From Diprion similis (lineage: Eukaryota; Arthropoda; Insecta; Hymenoptera; Diprionidae): 64,000 bases of DNA. The stretch's first letter is position 1, and every line of letters begins with the position of its first letter. The stretch covers positions 12,647,501 to 12,711,500 of the forward strand of contig NC_060110.1 in NCBI RefSeq assembly GCF_021155765.1, in the 5' to 3' direction. This document shows positions 30,301 to 41,283 of this stretch, one piece after another. The notes below the pieces were generated by a model. The model searched no databases. It was not told where the DNA came from and worked only from the letters and a program-made list of their open reading frames with translations. The position numbers and the translations under genes are program-made.

Positions 30301-33300
30301 GTGTTTAAGCTTACTGCATTTTTAATCACATTCCCAACACACGCATGCTACTTTCTTGGGCAAAAAAAAGATCCAGACATGATTAGAAAAACGCAAGAGT
30401 ATATCTGGGATGAGATAATTCGGTAGGACTTTATCCTATCCACGGTGCATTACTATTAACCCAGCTTGGCTAGCTGGATAAAATGAGCCATTTTCGTACA
30501 CTTGTAGACGCAGCTAAAGTTCAAATGCCACAATTTAACCCTGAACGAATCTGCATAAGATTTTCTTCATCGCGAATGACTCTGACATTGAGATTGTTTA
30601 AACATTAAAGCCCGTATTGCTTGATGTAAGTGCGATATTGTTTTCACCATTTAAACGATTCTATAGTACTTTTCTATATGTTTTGTACATTCCTTGTTGT
30701 TTCCTATTCGGGTGAAGAGATTTGTGAATATGTTAACATCATAGCGTTCCATATATATATATATATATCGCATTTTATCTTCAATCACAATAAAATACAT
30801 TCAGTTCCATCATCCAAGTGTCGACTGCATCGTTATATGTATACTAATACGTGGATGAACCAAAATTGAGACAGGGCACACATAGGTAGTGATTTAGAAA
30901 AGATTTAATTTATAATCACAAAGAACATTCAAGTTTGCGGTCTTCAAGTTTCGTGTGGCAAGTGTAGTTTACAATCAGGCCGAAGCAATTACGTAATCTG
31001 TAAACCATTATTTTCACAGTTTGCAACAACAAGCTGTGTAAAAGCAACTTAAAAATATTGGCAACGGTTCATTATTACTATCTGCAGTATATCCGTATAT
31101 ACTTGTAATCTTCGGTGAGCTTGTGAAAGGAGTCGTTTTAGCTTTAAAAAAAACATGTGTAAATTGAACGTAATGAACGGCTGATGAATTCTTCTGGACG
31201 ACTTCCAAACGTATAGACAGTTGTATAATTTAAGTTGTTTTTGCAATTATACGTTTAGTTACTACATTTAACTTCCCGTGGTTCAATTTGTCTCCGACGG
31301 AATTACTCGTGCAATATCTGTCTTCACACTGAATTATCGCGGAATTATTACCGTGCAACTTTGGCTACTGTGCCTAAGCGCTCACCCGTAATCATAATTA
31401 CCGGACACAGATGAAGCATGTGAATTCTGAAAAGTTTTGCCGATACAATGACGCGAGGCCGATCAATTAACGGATCAAAGGAGTATATACCTACACCTAC
31501 AACGTGAGCCCGTGATAGGGGTCGAGTTATATAACAGCTAACATTAGAGGACGCCTTAGGAAAGCTGCCAGATTTATAAATACTTGAACGACGTAATTCG
31601 GCTACCAGCAACGTTTAGGGTAACACAAATAACGGAATTTAGAAGTAGACCGAAGAACTGGATCAGTCCGTGACGTTCTCCGTTACGTCACACACGTATT
31701 CCGAAGGTCGGATTATTCGCCCTTCAATTCATTTTAATACTGAAGCAATTAAAATGAAAAAAAGGCGTGGATAACGACGAGCGGGAAAATCAACTTCCGT
31801 CGATGAAAGTGTTTAGAGAAGTATCTGTGGTCAACTTTACAACCCACTTTACAGTTTGTATCGTTGAAACGATGCTGTAAAATCTATAAGATTTTGGCAA
31901 GAGTCCGAAACAGGTGGCTAGATCGACCCGACGCGTTTTTCTAGTTCCAATAACACCGATAACATACACACGTACAATAACGTTACTCTAGAGCTTGAAT
32001 TTTTCTCTTCGCGACGATTAGTCATCAATCGTTGCAGATATCGATGATGCAGTATTAGTATTAATTGCTGCAGCTCGGTTAAAATTCAATAAACCATGAC
32101 AAAGTCTTGCACAGTGCTTGGTTTTTATATCTATTGTAGTGAAAACCTGCAAAAAGCATGCGCCACAGAAGAGAGTCTGCGAATATTCTTAGAATCTAGC
32201 AAAATCTGTTAATCACGCAATCCTTATAAGTGGCCATATTCATTTCCAAAACAAATCATATTCCACGAAATTCAGAAGTCTTATGAAATTACTGTATCTT
32301 GCATACTTGGCAGCTGCTGGTCATTTACTTGCCGCTGCCTTGTCGCAAGATTTGAAACTAAATTGAGCGGTGATATTTCAGCGAAATATCTGTCACAATC
32401 ACTGCAATTAGGACGTTTCAATATTATAATAGTAAAGTCTGTACTTTCATTGTACTGGCAAATAGAGAAAACATTTTCTTAAATGCGTTACACGCGTTGG
32501 CCAATCTTTATTCTGTTTGCTAATTTTTATCGTAAACCTACATCTTACTCGACTAGATATTTCCATGCGGTAAGCAATCCAGAAGTATTTCGTTTTTTAT
32601 ACACTGTAATAATAATAATAATTACTTCCAAACCTGCCATACCCTTTCGGATATGTTTTTACAACCGACTAGGTTGTGCGGGCCGAAAGAGGAACGAATT
32701 ACTAGCCATCATTGTGCGGCTGCATCCGACATAAAATGATCAGTAGAAACGCCTTGTAAGCATATATACAATATACATATATATAGGTCTGTATCCGCGA
32801 GCAATGGCCTAAGTCAATGGCACGCGTTGTTGATAACTTTGAAATAGTTGTTTATAATATACTCTTAGATAATCTCCGCTGCCTCGCTTCGCTTCCCATT
32901 TCTTGAAGTATACGTACTTTCAATGCCTGTAGACAAATTTAGTTCATGTGTAGAATTATATTTATAGAAAAAAACTCGAGGCTAGTACTTCGATAGTAAA
33001 AGCGAAGTAGTACGCCCTTGAAGAATTTTTTTACGTGACTCAACATCTGCTAGATGGGCTGATTAAACCAACTTGAAAATTCTCTGCATATGACTTTTCT
33101 CGGTTTTTTTTTATACTATCTATTTTTTACACGAATTTGGTATGAATTTATTTTTTTGTTTCGCACATGCTTTCGCAGACGACTCTCATTAAATGCAACC
33201 TATATGTACGTGTATCATAGTTCAGCTAGTGCGACTGTTTTTGATACTCTTCCCGATAAATCCCTGACATTTTCAGTCTTTCCCAGACAGATTTCCAGCC

Positions 33301-33794
33301 AACGTGCCATATGCTGGATGAGTTACACAGCAATGAATGTTATTAACGATGTTGAATTTTCTGTCAAACAAAAACGATCATTGTTCAGGCAGTTTGACGT
33401 TGTGTGTTTTTAAAAATCGTACTAAAAGAAAGAAAGAAAAAAACAACAGATGGGAAATATAGCTAGCGAGTTTTTCGCATAGCTATTCGATTCTAATTTC
33501 GTAGATGTTTATATATAAATGTGAATTATGTTACGATTTTAGTGGGCCAAGGAAGCGGCGGAAGCTGAGAAGCTCGAGAAGATGCTGAAAATTGAAAACG
33601 AAGAAAACGCGGCATCTAACGCCTTAGCCTTAGCGATTCAAAATAGGGGTACAGCTCGGGCGAAAGAGGCAAATAATTTTTTCGATTCACTTGTCGAGAA
33701 GTACGCTAATAAAGCCGGAAAACCGTCCAAGGCGAAGAGTCCAAAAGGTGGGAGGATCGCAAAATCGCCGAGGAAAACCAAGAAGAAAGCCTAA
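24379..33794 (+). CDS. DNAJC9: DNAJC9-like J-domain protein
   Basis: Four exons: 24379-24472, 24738-25052, 25182-25348 and 33543-33794 (phases 1,1,0), 275 residues, close to the roughly 260 of human DNAJC9. The N-terminal J domain (about residues 14-83) has the HPD motif at 44-46 that stimulates Hsp70 ATPase. The middle region carries the family-typical DLKRAY..S and KGDMDYILE segments and the ...GDVPEFKAF stretch. The last exon gives an Ala/Glu/Lys helix (WAKEAAEAE), ALAIQNR, an FFDSLVEKYA segment and a Lys-rich tail, all DNAJC9-like. DNAJC9 is known as a nuclear histone H3-H4 co-chaperone working with Hsp70. The third intron is 8,194 bp and contains the LRR gene. Retention of its donor would add five residues after RKRK and stop, a possible short form. 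Confidence 0.92.
27193..27224 (+). promoter_or_regulatory. Candidate core promoter of the nested LRR gene
   Basis: ATAAAAAG at 27193-27200 is followed by TTCTCACT with the likely start A at 27221, 28 bp apart. It would leave a 40-bp 5' UTR before the ATG at 27261, giving the nested gene its own promoter inside the DNAJC9 intron. Confidence 0.4.
27261..28607 (+). CDS. Leucine-rich-repeat cell-surface or secreted protein (nested)
   Basis: A single uninterrupted 448-codon frame inside the third intron of the DNAJC9-like gene, same strand. A signal peptide (about residues 1-25) is followed by a Cys-bearing N-cap and about five LRRs between roughly residues 50 and 180, with typical units LEQLTLRNNRL, LTYLDLTHNNI and LVELRLSGNPI. 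A C-cap-like region (KCPRHLGDFLKKH) ends the LRR block. Residues about 200-420 are a low-complexity Ser/Thr/Pro/Glu-rich stalk, probably O-glycosylated. The C-terminus ends in a short hydrophobic stretch (YAIGIFVVVFCLGSM) with no cytoplasmic tail; this fits a GPI-anchor signal better than a full transmembrane helix. No TIR or kinase domain. Met3 is an alternative start. Function is unknown; the LRR ectodomain suggests adhesion or ligand binding. The lack of introns suggests a retrocopy origin. Confidence 0.85.
   Translation: MKMVDSHAVLSVLVLLATSISGISGNCELTSTVEVEYSCNGGDISDLKILQESVVILEISDMKVPTLTADALKRFTQLQMFTCSNCSIRDIEPGAFQNNPQLEQLTLRNNRLTSVKADWFQGPKYLTYLDLTHNNITDIDSDVYKHIQDLVELRLSGNPIECLDTDAMSVLKSLTVFLMDQVSTFKCPRHLGDFLKKHSITAETDETWNKIQVSEKDENNSFEKAVVAARFRPITQRPFELRTTVDIDIGEVLTTNKLWRESQKSTPKPLPEILAILATTEKSQPSTSSEIIEESRVVTTSPEQEPCNMVTATLILESTTKVVPVRKEDATPVVPATYTSANLPEVHHPPASPVPTVIMPPANATSGEPIRDESLQFASAIPPPYSSGADSLPGEQNELVNPTTARQTVPEVETDKPLPPCNDAGQGLRNAGRYAIGIFVVVFCLGSM
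29126..29131 (+). other. Poly(A) signal AATAAA after the LRR gene
   Basis: Canonical hexamer 519 bp after the LRR stop, ahead of the DNAJC9 last exon. It would separate the nested transcript from its host. Confidence 0.45.
29132..33542. other. Remainder of DNAJC9 intron 3
   Basis: No gene supported. It contains a pyrimidine-rich CT tract (29574-29634) and a TA dinucleotide run (30751-30768). A 120-codon frame at 30064-30426 has no recognisable domain. Confidence 0.5.
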
Positions 33795-34270
33795 TTCCCA
33801 AATTAATCCCGTCGATCGTACCAAATTTCCTCTTGAATTTCATCATTTTCATCAATTCCAGTACAAATGGTGCGTATTTTTCTTTCCGTCATTATCTGGT
33901 CATCATGTGGAACTATCGTCAAAACGTGTTTTTTCTTATACTTGTAAAATCTGTCTCGTATACTTTGAGCTTAAATGTCCTATTAAAGACGGACGATTAC
34001 CGCTGATAATATCGTCTGCAAATTTTGTAGTAAACATCGCGCACTTGCTTCACTGCCGTCATAAAACTACAGACATACAATTATCTTTGGTGTAACCATT
34101 CGCCTACTCGCTCGCATATTCGCCATTCGGCCCATGTGGCAGTCTACCTACAGGGCACACACGCCGATTCTCATTTCCATCCAAAACCAACGAATCGTAT
34201 CTAATTGACAATCATTTGGCAGGTGATGTAATTTACATTTTTTTTATTGTACCATGAAAATTTATTTATA

Positions 34271-34276
34271 AATAAA
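34271..34276 (+). other. Poly(A) signal AATAAA for DNAJC9
   Basis: Canonical hexamer 477 bp after the DNAJC9-like stop codon. Confidence 0.55.
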
Positions 34277-37200
34277 ATCGTCATTGAAGTCATTACATTA
34301 GGGTATTGGTGGTAATACTATACAGAAAGGTAAATCGTCGATACAATTTTGCTAATATCTGGATAGCAGAGCCTGGGGAAGAACCTGAAGAAATTTTGCC
34401 ATATGTGGGTAAGGGCCATAATACTAATCTTCGGATATTTGTGTCTGCAGATTTTTAACACGATTCCATCTGTTGCGTAATCTGAAAATATATTAACAAT
34501 GAAAATGGTTATGTTTTTTACTAAAATAGTCTTGGAAGCACAGAACCGACCGCGATTGAAATTTTTCAACGGATAATATACTGCCGGTAATCGGTACAGA
34601 AGGAAATGTTTTCCTTCTCACCGCATCGATAAGAAAGAAAACCTAGACCGCAACTTTTTACATTTGTAACAGACGCTGATAAACGAGTTTTTTTTACGCT
34701 TTCCATGATCTCGTTTGTAGGCGGTAAGTTCTACCGGTAAGGTGTTGAACCGGTACCTTACTAACCGAAGACGAAGATCTAACCGTACGAAATGATCTTT
34801 CTTACAGTAAAGTAAAGGAGAAAACTGTTTCGTATTCAAGGGTTTCACTCCAATCTAATGCAGCGTAGCATTGGTTGAGTTGAGGATCGTATAAGTTCGG
34901 AATTTGGAAAGTTTTTGGTTCTTACAACCGTTATTCAAATCGCCGGATTCCCTAACGGGTATTTTACAAAAGATATACCAATAATAATAAGAAGAAACAC
35001 TGTAATCGCCTCAAGTTTGCGAGATAAGGGTAAGGTGTTGAGCCGAGTTTACAATGAAAGCCGGTAAGGTGCCTCGGGAGTCACGATAATAAGCCGAAAC
35101 CCGTTTGAAGCTCGTTATCATAAAATTGCCGGTGTAAGTGGGTGAGAAGCGTCAAAAAGACGTGCTACATCGACGCTCCGAGGGCAGAGTTTTCGCCACG
35201 CAAACGGCCCGCGCTGCGCGCTGCGCTTAAGCCAAATCGCCGAACGCAGCTTCCTCCTCGCCGTGATCGTTAGTCGGAGAATACGACGACAAATTCGCTA
35301 ACCTGTGGCATTACCTTCGCTCGTGTGATAGAAGCTCCATCGGCGTTATAAGTGGCCTGCGAATCGGCCGCGTGGCCGCCTCCTACGTCTCTCCAGGCTT
35401 CGGGTTACGTCTGGCCCTCGCCACTGCAGACCTGCGCGTCTTGCACATCGGGTGACGTGTCCGAATTTCGAGATCCTTGACTGCCGATTTGGGTCCAATT
35501 TGACAGAACTGTTCCGTAGCGTTAATTATAACGTTGATAATGATCGTTGAAAGTTTTCGAAATTTTCTTGAAGGAATTTTTACGTTTCTGCCATTTAGTT
35601 TTAGGAATTAACGCCTGAAGTGCATATCCCGACAATCACTGCTCTGCACTATTGGTAGAAATTGATTGATATAACTGAAGCGATACGATGTTTCGGGATG
35701 GTCGAAATGAATTTAAAAATTACTGAACACCCGTTGTATGGCGATCAACGCACACGCGCGCGCCTTCGTCTGTAAACCCTCCTCTTATTACGGGTGTGCG
35801 GTGCAACATAGGTAGCTAAGTGTAAACCATCATTATTATTAGCTAGACACGTTACGGGGTCTCGGATTCAGACCCATGAAAAGTAAAAAGAAACTGAGGA
35901 AGAAAAAGAAAAAGACGCTCGACAAACTTGAGTGGAATTGCATTTTCGCTCGGTCAGTATATAGGCTACAATTGCTACCTCCGATCGAGTACGGAATTCC
36001 GCTGTACCTATTACGCAAATCGATACAAAATTCCCCTTCATCAAGTAGGGTGAACATTTTTTTTTTTTTTTTTACTGATCACAATTCAATTAGACACTAC
36101 CATCTAGAACATTCTCATCAATGGCAAAGTATGGACAACAGACATTACATATTATACTGTAATGAATTCCCTTAAATAAATTAACAGTCTTGGACAGTAG
36201 AAAAAAAAAGAATTCACTGCCAAATGTTAGAATCTGGTATACAGAGGTAAACGTTATGGTGACGAGCTTAAAGTAATCAACTAAGCTTTCTCTCAATTTC
36301 TTCAAAATATCTACTCCCAATATACAGTGAAACCTTTTCATAAACCCTGTAATGAAAACCAATGTTTCTTCTGAGTATAACGATTCATTGTATACCTACC
36401 GTGTAAAATTTCCTGTTACAACCAGTGATTCTAACAATACACGATCAAATGGTATACTTGTATGGAGAGATTTTTGTAATATCGTTTTCTCTGGGTGAAA
36501 GTTATAGTTTGAGATCGAATCACGCGAAAATCGGGTTTTATTTAGCAGAATGACTGAAGCAGAGAAATGTGTTACTCACAGGTAATTTGCAGGTAAAAAG
36601 GTATCGTGTGAAAACGTGAAATTTTAGTGGTAAGTTAACAAGTGTCTGATTGTATAGGATCATGGAATGTTGTAATTGTAGAAGTGAATTTGCAGATAAA
36701 TAGATATCGTGTGATCAAAGAAATACGTAGCGATGATTCACTAAATAGTGCCGGGTGCTAACAAACGTCACGTGTTTTACGCTTACTCGAATTATCAACT
36801 CAAAAATCTTGCGATACGATGAAAGTTATCAAATAAACTCGGGATCTTTTCCCCATATATGTAGATGTCATCCATTCCACTCCAGCTGCAGTTACCGGCC
36901 ATACATGTATATATGGTACATATGTAAGGTAAATCTGACAACGAGAATTGCGCTGCAGCCTGTAGGTACTTGTATAATGCATAACATACAGCGTTGGAAG
37001 TAATTCGTGCGCCGGAATCTTATATTTGTTATATGTTCAACATTCACATGCTGAAATTAACACGGGTTTCAATTCACAAATTTAGCAATTTCAACTAGAA
37101 ACTGTTTGCCATTTAGTGATAGGTAATGAGAATATATACCTAATATTTATAACCATTAATTTGATTCTCACAATCAGTACAAAGTATACATCTTAAGCAA

Positions 37201-37740
37201 ATAAAAATTCTCTGACATGTTAATAGCCGAACTAAGAATTAATGCAAACTTAATATTTTGACTTATGAACTGTAAATGTCAAATCGACTTGCATCTGTGT
37301 ATCTAATTCTCGGGAGCGTTAAAGATTCATATATAAGTTTTGTCAAGTTTGCAAAACATTTTCTGTAAGTAATTCATGAAAGTTCAACACGTCCATATAT
37401 CATACGGTCCATTGAATGAACTCAGATTTTCAATATAAGGCAGACTTATCGGAAGATTGCAGAACCATTAAATGTAGGTAACAATTAAAATATTTTTCGA
37501 ACAGTGTGCACCCGAGGATAAAGGAAAAGAACACAGGGCTGTGAAATTGAGGGCTAGACAGTGGAATGCGCAGCAAGAGATGCAAAAGGTGTAACGATAA
37601 CGCGAGATTTGCTCTTGTTCGTCTTCTTCTTCTTATTCCCGACTCATTCTCAATCTCCCACTTCTCCTTCCTGTAATAATACAATAATACTATTTTCGTC
37701 CTGACCGGCAGCTCTCCCTTGCAAGATTCAATGATACTCC
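34277..37740. other. Intergenic, DNAJC9 to hedgehog (first part)
   Basis: No gene seen. A GGTAAGGTG word recurs near 34735, 35030 and 35063; the first copy sits in a small inverted repeat with an ACCTTAC arm and lies beside ACCGGT palindromes. Confidence 0.45.
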
Positions 37741-38240
37741 CCGAGTGCACCCCGTTAAGTCTTAAGAGTGCCGCGAGAGAGGGAGAGGACGCCATCGGAA
37801 ACCTCGTTGCGGAGTGTTGAGGTGCGACCGAGACGGAAGATGAGGTCGACGGGAAAGTGGCGAGGCGGGGGCGGAGGAGGAGGAACCGAGGGGTCCATCG
37901 GGACGGCAGGGAGGCGAGGGGGAGCGACATTCCAGAAGGCGGCGGCGGCGGTGGTTCTCGTGGGAAACCAAAGAGAAAGAGATGAGAGATCGCCTCGCCG
38001 AGAGAGATGGACTTGAGGTATAAACTCTAAGGCGTCGTCCCCAGAGCTCGTGCACAACGTCTCGCCGAGGGCATGTTGTGCTGTCTATATACGCATTATA
38101 CACCCGTCGAACATGCGACACCGCCTCGAGGAGAGGGTGGCTCCACCGCCAATGTATCCAGGTTACAACCCCCAACGCTCGTCTGGGGGCCCGAAAGGTT
38201 TGGGTTTGCTCTGTGCACCGTGGGCACATGTACAGTAAGG
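37741..38240. other. GC- and purine-rich CpG-rich block
   Basis: Unusually GC-rich relative to its surroundings, with GAGAG runs and a GGCGGAGG-type purine tract. Long open frames on both strands result from composition rather than coding. It may be regulatory, but nothing here proves it. Confidence 0.4.
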
Positions 38241-39592
38241 GAAGAGACTCACCCAGGATCATCCTGTAGTCCTAAGATATGCAGAGATGCTTTCGATCGA
38301 TACGATCATCGATCAGGACCAGAACGGATTCTTGCAGACATTTCGTCTCTCACCGTAATTCACCGAGTCATGTAATCGTCGAAATTATGATCTTTCATAG
38401 AATTATATCTCTATGCATCGCCGTGATCAATGAAACGTTGAAATTTTCTATTACATTACACATCGCGAACGCCAGTCGAGAACACATACCTGAAATTATG
38501 TGCTTGCGGTTGATTCAAGAATTCAAAACCAACGGTCTTGAAAATTGACACCAAATTGTGGTCTGAATACCACCGGCATGTGTACGAAGTATCTTATCTT
38601 CGGTATCTCTCGACCCGCGTTTAAGGATATTTTTGGTCTGCAACAAAACAGTCTCATCCTCGTATCTTCTCGAACCTGTGTCGCTTTAAAACAATTATTA
38701 TTTCGAGTCTTATACCGATATTTTGTCGAAAATTTTCCTCTCCATTCACGTACGTATCCACGCTGAAACACATCTCGATGACTGATCCTACGAAACAGCA
38801 CAGAATTCTTTGTGATGCTTTGTTAGTCATTCGGCTCGACAAGTGATTTCACCAATTACTCACATGGCAACGCACGTCGTCAGAGGCTGTGAATCTAGCT
38901 TTACGGTTGATCGCACGGGAGTGCATATGTATATTCTGCGGAGGATAACCACCACCATGATCCTGCCTAACTTTAGCTTCACCCAAAGCCTGCCTCAGCA
39001 GCTCCTCCGCTTGAGTAACCAAACTTTTATACATTTTCTCCTCGCTAACCTATCGGTTTTATCAGATTTTTATCGCAACAGTGACACCCGAGCCAATATT
39101 TTTTGCTTGACCAGTCCTTACCTTTTTCTTATTCTTGTTTTTTTTCGCTATCTTCTTCTCTCTTTCTTTTTTCCTTGTCCTCTTCTTTTTTGCAAGCGCA
39201 CGCATGATCGTGCCATTCCCATGCTTTTCGTCGACGATTCTGAACACCCGATGCTCACCACGCTCCACAGGTATGACTGATCAAGAGGAACAAACAAGCA
39301 TGGAAGTGTGCGCTGCTGCTATTTGCACAAGGATAAGCTGCATAAAGCAGGCAAGGATAATGCAACCGACATTATCATGATACAAGTGGATTATAGTACA
39401 GAGCTATTGACGTGGGTGAAGCCTACTTGTTTTCACGATTCCTTGCATATTTTGCTATTTAGAGATTTACGATACACTCCAATTGGGGACTTGAGAACGT
39501 AACTCGCATCCTTAGAATTGCCTTCAATTCATACCGTGCATACGATAAATATTACCTTGATAATTCTACAGAGACTTATACTCTCGAGGCCG
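38241..39592. other. Intergenic, no supported gene
   Basis: Two adjacent minus-strand open stretches, at 38849-39034 and 39062-39268, have a protein-like amino-acid mix, the second with a long Lys/Arg run. I recognise neither and see no convincing splice structure joining them. Confidence 0.35.
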
Positions 39593-39611
39593 AAAAAAAA
39601 AAAAAAAAAAA
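39593..39611. repeat. Poly(A) run
   Basis: Nineteen consecutive A residues. Confidence 0.9.
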
Positions 39612-39633
39612 CAGTTAACTAGAGTGTAAAAAC

Positions 39634-39903
39634 GTGCGGGGCTCAGAGGAGAATGAAGCAATGTTTGCTCCTGACCGCAGTGACTGGTTTCATCAGGCTT
39701 CAGATCGTTATGGCATCAACATCCAGCGTGAAATCAGAACTGTCAACGTGTCTCTTAAGACTGTTGCACGCATGAAGATACTGAAGGGATTGTCAACGGT
39801 TGAGCATCTGGTCCGTGCAGGCTCCGGAGCCAAACTGGAATCCGTAATCAACAACGAGGATTCCTCCTCGAAATTTTCCACTGCAGTCTATGACGACCAA
39901 TGA
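39634..39903 (+). other. Unidentified 89-codon open frame
   Basis: A frame just downstream of the poly(A) run, with a mixed, non-repetitive composition (contains SDWFHQASDRYGINIQ and LSTVEHLVRAGSGAKLE) that looks more protein-like than its neighbours. It has no signal peptide, no domain I can name and no visible partner exon. It may be a remnant of a mobile element or a chance frame. Confidence 0.15.
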
Positions 39904-41127
39904 AAAAATCAATCGACACTGCTAATATTCTGGGCCATATTGCAGGACACATTCGGTATTAATTGATTAAAGACCCAGCAGCGTTGAACTCGAAACTGTG
40001 GATCTGCAGGATACCGGTGCCGTGAGTTGAATCCCGACATGTGCGCATCCTGAACAGTTTCAACAGATTCAACAGAAAGTCTCGCGCCTGTCGGATCGCG
40101 TCAGTCAGAGAGTCTTTGTCGGTGAATGCGCCGTGCAAAGACCCGGGTCTCTCTGCATGCTCACAAGTCCTGCAGGCACGGCAAGGCGTTCAGGCGTGAG
40201 CAGCTTTTGGCCCGTAACGTGTATTGACGTGGTGAAATTCCGTGTACAACGACTTCGCGAAGACAACAAGATATCCCCATTATCAAACTGAATTATTGTT
40301 CCCAACGGCGCCTGGCGCAATGTATAAATCTCTGAAAATAGAGCCGGCCATGCTGTGCATCCGGCGCGAAGCGCGTTCGGCGTCAATTGCCCCGCGGCAC
40401 CACCGCACCGTCCGGCAAGCGCGAAGGATCATGTCCTCCTAACGGGGTTCGCTAAATCCTTAGCCGCGGCGAAAGGATACCGCTCGACGAATACGCCCTG
40501 AGAAAAATATACGACGGGTGTATCGTACGGGTTGTAAATCAGAAACCCATGATTGAAACAAGCGATTTATTACCCTCCCAAGTTCTGCGATCGTAATTTA
40601 CACTTTTCGCAAACTCAAAATCAGCTACATCTGAACTCACGCTACAAATGAGGTACATTCAAATTCGTTATACAGCCGCCGCTGAATCGTCGATCCGCTG
40701 TATTAAAATGATGAATAATTCACTTGAACGCTTGGGACAAATAACAGTAATCATTAATTCACGAGTATGTATATAGAACTTGGAGAAATTGTGTACTACT
40801 TTATTGGGAATAGGTTGGTTACGCAGTTTCGACACAAACTCTTGAAAAGATTCTCTCGCAGCGATCATGCCAGGCATTGATTGTAAAATGTGCAGAAATC
40901 GGAAAGTGATGAGGTGTGATATTGAGAGGGCGGAAGAGAAACGGGGTACTGCAAAGTGGAGAAAACTGGGACACCTTGTATAGTATAGGTAGGCAGGCAG
41001 AACCGCGCGCTCTCTGCGAGATGAGAAGCAGCGCAGGAGGAGAGTTAATTGAATCCGAGGAGCGTATAAGTGGAATGGGCTATTCCTCCGGTCGACTTTT
41101 CTTATTCTTCTTTCGTCGGTGTAGTAT

Positions 41128-41155
41128 CGGTGATGGTGATGGTGATGGTGTTGAT

Positions 41156-41188
<33 letters not shown>

Positions 41189-41283
41189 GGTGATGGTGGT
41201 GGTGGTGGTAGTGGTGGCTTTGGTGGTGGTGGCGATGGTGGCGGTGGTGATGGTGATGATGGTGGTGGTGGTGGTGATGATGG
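41128..41283. repeat. Imperfect (GGT/GAT)n trinucleotide repeat
   Basis: About 155 bp made almost wholly of GGT, GAT and GGC triplets. It produces poly-Gly, poly-Val and, on the minus strand, His-rich open frames, which I regard as artefacts. Confidence 0.9.

Noticed and set aside
30064..30426. 120-codon frame in DNAJC9 intron 3
   Set aside because: No domain, signal peptide or codon pattern that stands out from the surrounding intron.
37430..38262. Several overlapping frames over 100 codons on both strands
   Set aside because: Low-complexity Arg/Ser/Pro or Gly sequence caused by GC- and purine-rich DNA. Frames overlap on opposite strands without any recognisable domain.
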